Notes under the pieces: generated by a model
Told to the model about the DNA's origin: nothing
The model's input: only the letters and a program-made list of their open reading frames with translations
Database searches by the model: none
Shown here: in pieces, positions 6,143 to 10,064 of the stretch
Layout of the letters: every line of letters begins with the position of its first letter
Position numbering within the stretch: position 1 is the stretch's first letter
Source of the DNA: CAZUZD01 sp964624465
GTDB lineage: Bacteria; Planctomycetota; Planctomycetia; Isosphaerales; Isosphaeraceae
DNA: 10,064 nt
Direction: 5' to 3'
NCBI GenBank assembly: GCA_964624465.1
Contig: CAZUZD010000230.1
Span: 1-10,064 of the forward strand
Translations under genes and position numbers: made by a program

Positions 6143-7048
6143 TCAGGGGCCGACGCGGTCGAGCCGCCCGCGGGCCGCGCGGTAGGCGGCGAAGTGCTCC
6201 CGGGCGTAGGCGTGATAGTCGAAGTCGAGGTCCGAGGCCACCGCCTGGATCACCGCCCAGAGCGCCTCGCGGAGCGACGAGGCCGCCCGCAGGATTCGCA
6301 GCTCGCCCCGCTCCCGGGCCACAATCTCACCGCGATAGGCCCGCAGCAGCTCGACCTCGGCCTCCTGCGACAGCTCGCTGTTGGCCGCCACGTTGGCCAG
6401 GTCGAACAGCGGGTGCCCGACCCCGGCGTATTCCCAGTCGACCAGGGAAATCGTGCCGTCGGGGGCCGCCAGCAGGTTGGCGGCCAGCAGGTCGTTGTGG
6501 CAGAGCACCGGCACGAACGGGGCGATCCGCCGCGACAGGCCCCGGGCGTCCTCGAGAAGCGCGTCCAGGTCGGCCGGCAGCTCGGCCCCCAGGTCCCGGG
6601 CGGCGGCGGCGTAGGTGCGCACCACCTGGAACGGCGAGAAGTAGATCAGCAGGCCTTCGAGCCGGTCCCAGCCGTCGTGCAGCCGCCGCAACGTGGCAGC
6701 GACCTGGACCAGCCGGGCCGGGTCGCGCACCGCCTCGGGCGTGAGCGTCCGGCCCGTCAGGAAGGCGCTCACGAGGATACCGGCCTCGTGGTGCACGACC
6801 TGGGGCCCCACCCCGGCGGCGTGCGCGGCGTGCTGGCAGGCGACCTCGTTGCGGCGGTCGATGCCCAGCAGCGGCCGCTCCTCGCAGAGCCTGGCCACGT
6901 ACCAGCGGCCGGCGGCCGGGTCGTGGACCCGGAAGTTGCGGTTGGTGATGCCCCCCGGCAGGGGCTCGACCTCGACCGGCCCGCGCCAGAAGTCGAGGGA
7001 CCTGAGACGCTGGACGTGGACCGATTCGGCGTTCATCACGGGGGACAT
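6143..7048 (-). CDS. Choline/ethanolamine kinase-family phosphotransferase (LicA-like)
   Basis: A 301-residue soluble kinase of the aminoglycoside-phosphotransferase/choline-kinase fold. The N-terminal nucleotide loop reads LPGGITNRNFRV (30-41), as in LicA and ethanolamine kinases. GIDRRNE (62-68) supplies the C-helix glutamate. The catalytic loop is CHNDLLAANLL (183-193) with D186 and N191, and the metal-binding segment is LVDWEYAGVGHPLFDLANVA (202-221) with D204 and D216. The DWEY form and following FDLANxAxNSE are typical of choline/ethanolamine kinases, not antibiotic kinases. It probably uses ATP to make phosphoethanolamine (EC 2.7.1.82) or phosphocholine (EC 2.7.1.32); upstream of a phosphoethanolamine methyltransferase, ethanolamine is the more economical substrate. 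Specificity cannot be read from sequence. M1 (7048) and M5 (7036) are both possible starts, neither with a strong Shine-Dalgarno. It is the first gene of the cluster, divergent from the MutS-like gene. Confidence 0.85.
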   Translation of the reverse strand: MSPVMNAESVHVQRLRSLDFWRGPVEVEPLPGGITNRNFRVHDPAAGRWYVARLCEERPLLGIDRRNEVACQHAAHAAGVGPQVVHHEAGILVSAFLTGRTLTPEAVRDPARLVQVAATLRRLHDGWDRLEGLLIYFSPFQVVRTYAAAARDLGAELPADLDALLEDARGLSRRIAPFVPVLCHNDLLAANLLAAPDGTISLVDWEYAGVGHPLFDLANVAANSELSQEAEVELLRAYRGEIVARERGELRILRAASSLREALWAVIQAVASDLDFDYHAYAREHFAAYRAARGRLDRVGP

Positions 7049-7085
7049 CCGTCCGGCGGCGTCGGCGAGCCTGGCGAGATCTCCC

Positions 7086-7091
7086 AGTCTA
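7086..7091 (-). promoter_or_regulatory. Possible -10 element for the kinase gene
   Basis: On the minus strand TAGACT (four of six matches to TATAAT) lies 37 bases upstream of ATG 7048. I find no matching -35 hexamer 16-18 bases further up, so this is weak. Confidence 0.2.
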
Positions 7092-7143
7092 GCGAGCCCC
7101 CCCGCTCCCCGCCATCGCCGCCCGTCCCGGCGAATCGCCCCCC

Positions 7144-7173
7144 TTGGCAGCCGGCGCGCGGGGTCCCGATAAT
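7144..7173 (+). promoter_or_regulatory. Sigma70-type promoter for the MutS-like gene
   Basis: TTGGCA (7144-7149, five of six to TTGACA) and GATAAT (7168-7173, five of six to TATAAT) are separated by 18 bases in the 198-base divergent intergenic region. The predicted start near 7180 leaves a leader of about 65 bases before GTG 7247. The -10 sits inside a short symmetric sequence, CCCGATAATCGGG (7165-7177), which could also be an operator. It is the best promoter match I saw in the window. Confidence 0.55.
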
Positions 7174-7246
7174 CGGGGCCCGGCACGCCGGCCCACGGTG
7201 ACCCCGGCGCCCCTCCCCTCGACTCGAACCGAGACTGGACCGACGC

Positions 7247-9091
7247 GTGAGCCCGGTAGACGACTTGCCGCCGCCCGACCCCCGCGTCGAGTACCGCCAG
7301 AGGGCCGAGGCCGCCGAAACCTGGCGGGTCCGGCTCGACGCCCAGGAGGGGACCCTCGCCTTCGCCCGCCTGGTCGGGTTCCTGGCCATCCTGACCGTCG
7401 GCTGGCTGGCCTTCGGCAGCAGGGCGCTCTCGGGCTGGTGGGTGCTCGTGCCGATCGCCGGCTTTCTGGCCCTGGTGCGGCGGTTCGACGCCGTCTCCCG
7501 CCGGCGGCAGGACGCGGAGAAGAAGGTCGCCTACTACCGGCGCGGTCTGGAGCGGCTCGACGACCGCTGGGCGGGCGCCGGCGACCCCGGCGAGCGGTTC
7601 CGCGACCCCGAGCACCCGTACGCCGAGGACCTCGACCTGTTCGGCCGGGGCTCGCTCTTCGAGCGGCTCTCGCTGGCGCGCACGCACGCCGGGCAGGACG
7701 TGCTGGCCGGCTGGCTCAAGGCCGCCGGCGAGGTCGCCGCGATCCGGGCCCGCCAGGCGGCCGTGGCCGAGCTGACGCCGAAGCTCGTGCTCCGCGAGGA
7801 GATGGCGATCCTGGGCGCGGAGGTCGGATCGGTCGCCGCCTTCGACCGCCTGATCGAGTGGGGCCGCGAGCCGGCCCGCCTGCGCTCGACGGCCCTGCGG
7901 CTGGCGGCGGCGGTGCTCGGCCTGCTCGGGCTGCCGGCGCTCTTCGGGGCCCTGTTCACCGGCCTGGGTCCGCTCCCCCTGTTCGGGATCGTGGCCCTGG
8001 AGCTGGCGCTCTGGGTCCCGCTGCGGGGGCAGATCGACGCCGTGCTGGAGGCCGTCGAGAAGCGGCTCGACGACCTGATCCTGCTGGAGGGCCTGCTCGC
8101 CAGGCTGGAGCGGGAGTCGTTCGTGGCCCCCGAGCTGGGGCAGATCCGCCGGGCGCTCGACACCACCGGCCGACCGGCGTCGCGGCAGATCGAGACGCTG
8201 CGGCGGCTGGTGGCCACCCTCGACGCCCGCCGCAACATGCTGCTGGCCCCCTTCTCGCCGCTGCTGCTCTGGGGCACCCAGATCGCCTTCGCCGTCGAGT
8301 CCTGGCGGACCCGCACCGGCCCGGCCATCGGCGGCTGGCTCGACGCCATCGGCGAGTTCGAGGCGCTCTCGTCCCTGGCCGGCTACGCCTTCGAGAACCC
8401 CGACGACCCGTTCCCCGAACTCGTCGAACACCCCGCCCCGGCCGGCGCCGGGGGCTCGGCCACGCTCCTGCCGCTGTACGAGGCCGAGGGCCTGGGGCAC
8501 GCGCTGCTGCCGGCCACGAAGGCGGTGCGCAACGACGTGGCGCTGGGCGACCCGCTGCGGCTGATCGTCGTGAGCGGCTCGAACATGTCGGGCAAGAGCA
8601 CGCTGCTGCGGGCCATCGGCCTGAGCGTGGTGCTGGGCCTGGCCGGCGGCCCGGTGCGGGCGCGTCGGCTGAGGCTGGCGCCGCTGGCGATCGGGTCGAG
8701 CCTGCGGGTCAGCGACTCGCTCCAGCAGGGGCGATCGCGGTTCTACGCCGAGATCCTCCGGCTGCGGCTGGTGCTCGACCAGGCGAAGGGGCCCCGCCCC
8801 TTGCTGTTCCTGCTCGACGAGATCCTGGCCGGCACCAACTCGCACGACCGCCGGCTCGGGGCCCAGGCGATCGTGCACGGCCTGGTCGAGCGCGGGGCGA
8901 TCGGCCTGGTGACGACGCACGACCTGGCGCTGGCCGAGATCGCCGACCGTCTGGGCGAGCGGGCCCGCAACGTCCACTTCGCCGACCACCTGGAGGACGG
9001 CGTGATGACCTTCGACTACCGGATGCAGCCGGGGGTCGTGCAGCACTCCAACGCCCTGGCGCTGATGCGCTCGGTGGGCCTGGATGTGTGA
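7247..9091 (+). CDS. MutS-domain ATPase with membrane segments (MutS-like, not canonical MutS)
   Basis: A 614-residue protein. The C-terminal third is a MutS domain V ATPase: Walker A GSNMSGKST (444-452), ABC-type signature region around DSLQQGRSRFYAEI (490-503), Walker B LLFLLDE (519-525) followed by GTNSHDR, and the switch histidine in TTHDL (H558). The middle (about 260-430) resembles the MutS core/lever helices. Unlike true MutS (about 850 residues) there is no N-terminal mismatch-recognition domain and no Phe-x-Glu motif. Instead, two hydrophobic pairs (about 42-77 and 216-260) probably make four membrane spans. Membrane-linked MutS-like ATPases of this shape are known in bacteria but have no established function, so a role in mismatch repair should not be assumed. 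The GTG at 7247 has no clear Shine-Dalgarno, but a good promoter lies upstream. The gene diverges from the choline cluster. Confidence 0.88.
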   Translation: MSPVDDLPPPDPRVEYRQRAEAAETWRVRLDAQEGTLAFARLVGFLAILTVGWLAFGSRALSGWWVLVPIAGFLALVRRFDAVSRRRQDAEKKVAYYRRGLERLDDRWAGAGDPGERFRDPEHPYAEDLDLFGRGSLFERLSLARTHAGQDVLAGWLKAAGEVAAIRARQAAVAELTPKLVLREEMAILGAEVGSVAAFDRLIEWGREPARLRSTALRLAAAVLGLLGLPALFGALFTGLGPLPLFGIVALELALWVPLRGQIDAVLEAVEKRLDDLILLEGLLARLERESFVAPELGQIRRALDTTGRPASRQIETLRRLVATLDARRNMLLAPFSPLLLWGTQIAFAVESWRTRTGPAIGGWLDAIGEFEALSSLAGYAFENPDDPFPELVEHPAPAGAGGSATLLPLYEAEGLGHALLPATKAVRNDVALGDPLRLIVVSGSNMSGKSTLLRAIGLSVVLGLAGGPVRARRLRLAPLAIGSSLRVSDSLQQGRSRFYAEILRLRLVLDQAKGPRPLLFLLDEILAGTNSHDRRLGAQAIVHGLVERGAIGLVTTHDLALAEIADRLGERARNVHFADHLEDGVMTFDYRMQPGVVQHSNALALMRSVGLDV

Positions 9092-9230
9092 GCCTGCCGG
9101 CGCGTCTTGACGGGGCGCGCGGCGGTCGGGGATGCTCAGGTTCGAGTTGCTTCGGAGATCAGACCAGTCCGGCCCGCGCCCAGCGATGTTGCGGCGCGGG
9201 CCGTGGGCAGACCGTTGAGGGTGGCCGTCG
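9092..9230 (+). promoter_or_regulatory. Intergenic region before pckA, with its ribosome binding site
   Basis: GAGG (9217-9220) lies 10 bases before ATG 9231, and an in-frame TGA at 9216-9218 rules out a longer N-terminus, so the start is well fixed. I see no convincing terminator for the MutS-like gene and no good promoter hexamer pair in these 139 bases. Confidence 0.5.
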
Positions 9231-10064
9231 ATGAGCCGGAGCGCGGAACAGCGGGTGCGGGCGATTGTCGGTTCGGCGGCCCCCTCGGAGATCGGGGGCC
9301 TGGACGGATCGGCCGGCCCGATCCACTTCAACCTGCCCCGCTCGGTCCTGGTCGAGGCCGCCATCAAGCGCGCCGAAGGGCTGCTCTCCAGCCAGGGCGC
9401 CGTCGTGTTCCGGACCGGCAAGTACACCGGCCGCTCGCCCAAGGACAAGTTCGTCGTCCGCGAGCCGGGGTGCGAGCCGCACATCGACTGGGGCAGCGTG
9501 AATCAGCCGTTCGAGCCCGAGGCCTTCGACGCCCTGGCCGACCGCGTCTTCAAGCACCTGGCCGGCCGCGAGCTGTTCATCCAGGACGCCTTCGCCGGCA
9601 CCGACCCCACCCACCGGCTGCCGATCCGCGTCGTCTGCGAGCGGGCCTACCACGCCCTGTTCAGCCAGCAGCTGTTCGTCCGCCCCACCGCCGACGAGCG
9701 GGCCCGGCACCAGCCCGAGTTCACGATCGTCGCCGCGCCCGACTTCCACGCCGTGCCCGAGCGCGACGGCACCCGCAGCGAGGTGTTCATCATCCTGAAC
9801 CTCGCCCGCAAGCTCATCCTCATCGGCGGCACCCTCTACGCCGGCGAGATCAAGAAGTCCGTCTTCAGCCTGCTCAATTACCTGCTGCCCCTGAAGGGCG
9901 TGCTCTCGATGCACTGCTCGGCCAATGTGGGCCAGCGCGGCGACGTGGCGCTGTTCTTCGGGCTCTCGGGCACGGGCAAGACGACCCTCTCGGCCGACCC
10001 GCAGCGGCACCTCATCGGCGACGACGAGCACGGCTGGGGCGACGACGGCGTCTTCAACTTCGAG
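9231..10064 (+). CDS. pckA: Phosphoenolpyruvate carboxykinase (ATP), 3' end outside window
   Basis: The first 278 residues of a family usually about 530 long; the frame is open at the right edge. Signature residues of the ATP-type enzyme are visible: the substrate-binding arginine in YTGRSPKDKF (R68), Y203 and K208/K209 in GTLYAGEIKKS, H228 in MHCSANVG, the P-loop GLSGTGKTTLS (244-254), and the metal-binding LIGDDEHGW (261-269, D264/D265). It converts oxaloacetate and ATP to phosphoenolpyruvate, CO2 and ADP (EC 4.1.1.49), the entry step of gluconeogenesis, in the cytoplasm. The P-loop and HCSANVG motifs separate it from the GTP-dependent type. ATG 9231 is supported by GAGG 10 bases upstream and a close upstream in-frame stop. 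There is no functional link to the genes on its left. Confidence 0.95.
   Translation, partial: MSRSAEQRVRAIVGSAAPSEIGGLDGSAGPIHFNLPRSVLVEAAIKRAEGLLSSQGAVVFRTGKYTGRSPKDKFVVREPGCEPHIDWGSVNQPFEPEAFDALADRVFKHLAGRELFIQDAFAGTDPTHRLPIRVVCERAYHALFSQQLFVRPTADERARHQPEFTIVAAPDFHAVPERDGTRSEVFIILNLARKLILIGGTLYAGEIKKSVFSLLNYLLPLKGVLSMHCSANVGQRGDVALFFGLSGTGKTTLSADPQRHLIGDDEHGWGDDGVFNFE

Noticed and set aside
6143..7048. Kinase as an aminoglycoside resistance phosphotransferase
   Set aside because: It shares the fold, but the GGITNRNF and DWEY...FDLAN segments and the choline-lipid neighbours favour the choline/ethanolamine kinase branch.
7049..9484. Open extension of the kinase frame far upstream, antisense to the MutS-like gene and pckA
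   Set aside because: The kinase domain begins within about 30 residues of the Met at 7048. The upstream part is low-complexity Gln/Arg/Gly sequence opposite a well-supported gene.
7144..10031. Alternate-frame plus-strand ORF over the MutS-like gene and a minus-strand ORF (9159-10031) opposite pckA
   Set aside because: Both are shadows; the MutS and PEP carboxykinase frames contain P-loops and other conserved motifs.
1..10064. CRISPR arrays, tRNA or rRNA genes, insertion sequences, phage or plasmid functions
   Set aside because: None seen: no regularly spaced repeats, no tRNA-like cloverleaf with a TTCRA arm, no transposase or integrase motifs on either strand.

Overview
The window is very GC-rich, strongly GC-biased at third codon positions and densely coding, so long spurious open frames run antisense to almost every gene. 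A bacterial RING-type zinc finger, the GC content and eukaryote-like choline-lipid enzymes together suggest a planctomycete, perhaps of the Isosphaeraceae. That assignment is inferred from gene content; there is no rRNA or marker gene here. A run of 10 Ns at 3667-3676, next to a poly-G/poly-C stretch, shows this is a draft scaffold. The left part (1-3666) and right part (3677-10064) are joined across a gap of unknown true size.

Left part, all plus strand: the 3' end of an uncharacterised protein with a C-terminal prokaryotic RING-like zinc finger (1-673); an M24-family metallopeptidase of the Xaa-Pro dipeptidase/aminopeptidase type with all five metal ligands (831-2018); and a UMF1/Atg22-like major facilitator transporter (2066-3505), only 47 bases after the peptidase.

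Right part: three minus-strand genes form a coherent choline-phospholipid cluster. In transcription order they are a choline/ethanolamine kinase-family protein (7048 to 6143), a phosphoethanolamine N-methyltransferase resembling the Plasmodium/nematode/plant PMT family (5799 to 4993), and a phosphatidylcholine synthase, Pcs (4888 to 3986). Together they suggest ethanolamine -> phosphoethanolamine -> phosphocholine -> (choline) -> phosphatidylcholine. The methyl groups would be added on the soluble phosphobase, not on phosphatidylethanolamine as in the usual bacterial PmtA route. The phosphatase needed to turn phosphocholine into the free choline Pcs uses is not in the window. The leaders of the methyltransferase and of pcs share an identical 16-base hairpin-forming sequence.

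Divergent from the kinase, behind a good sigma70-like promoter (7144-7173), lies a MutS-domain ATPase with predicted membrane segments and no recognisable mismatch-recognition domain (7247-9091). The window ends inside an ATP-dependent phosphoenolpyruvate carboxykinase gene, pckA (9231 onward), which runs off the right edge. No tRNA, rRNA, CRISPR array, insertion sequence or phage gene was seen.
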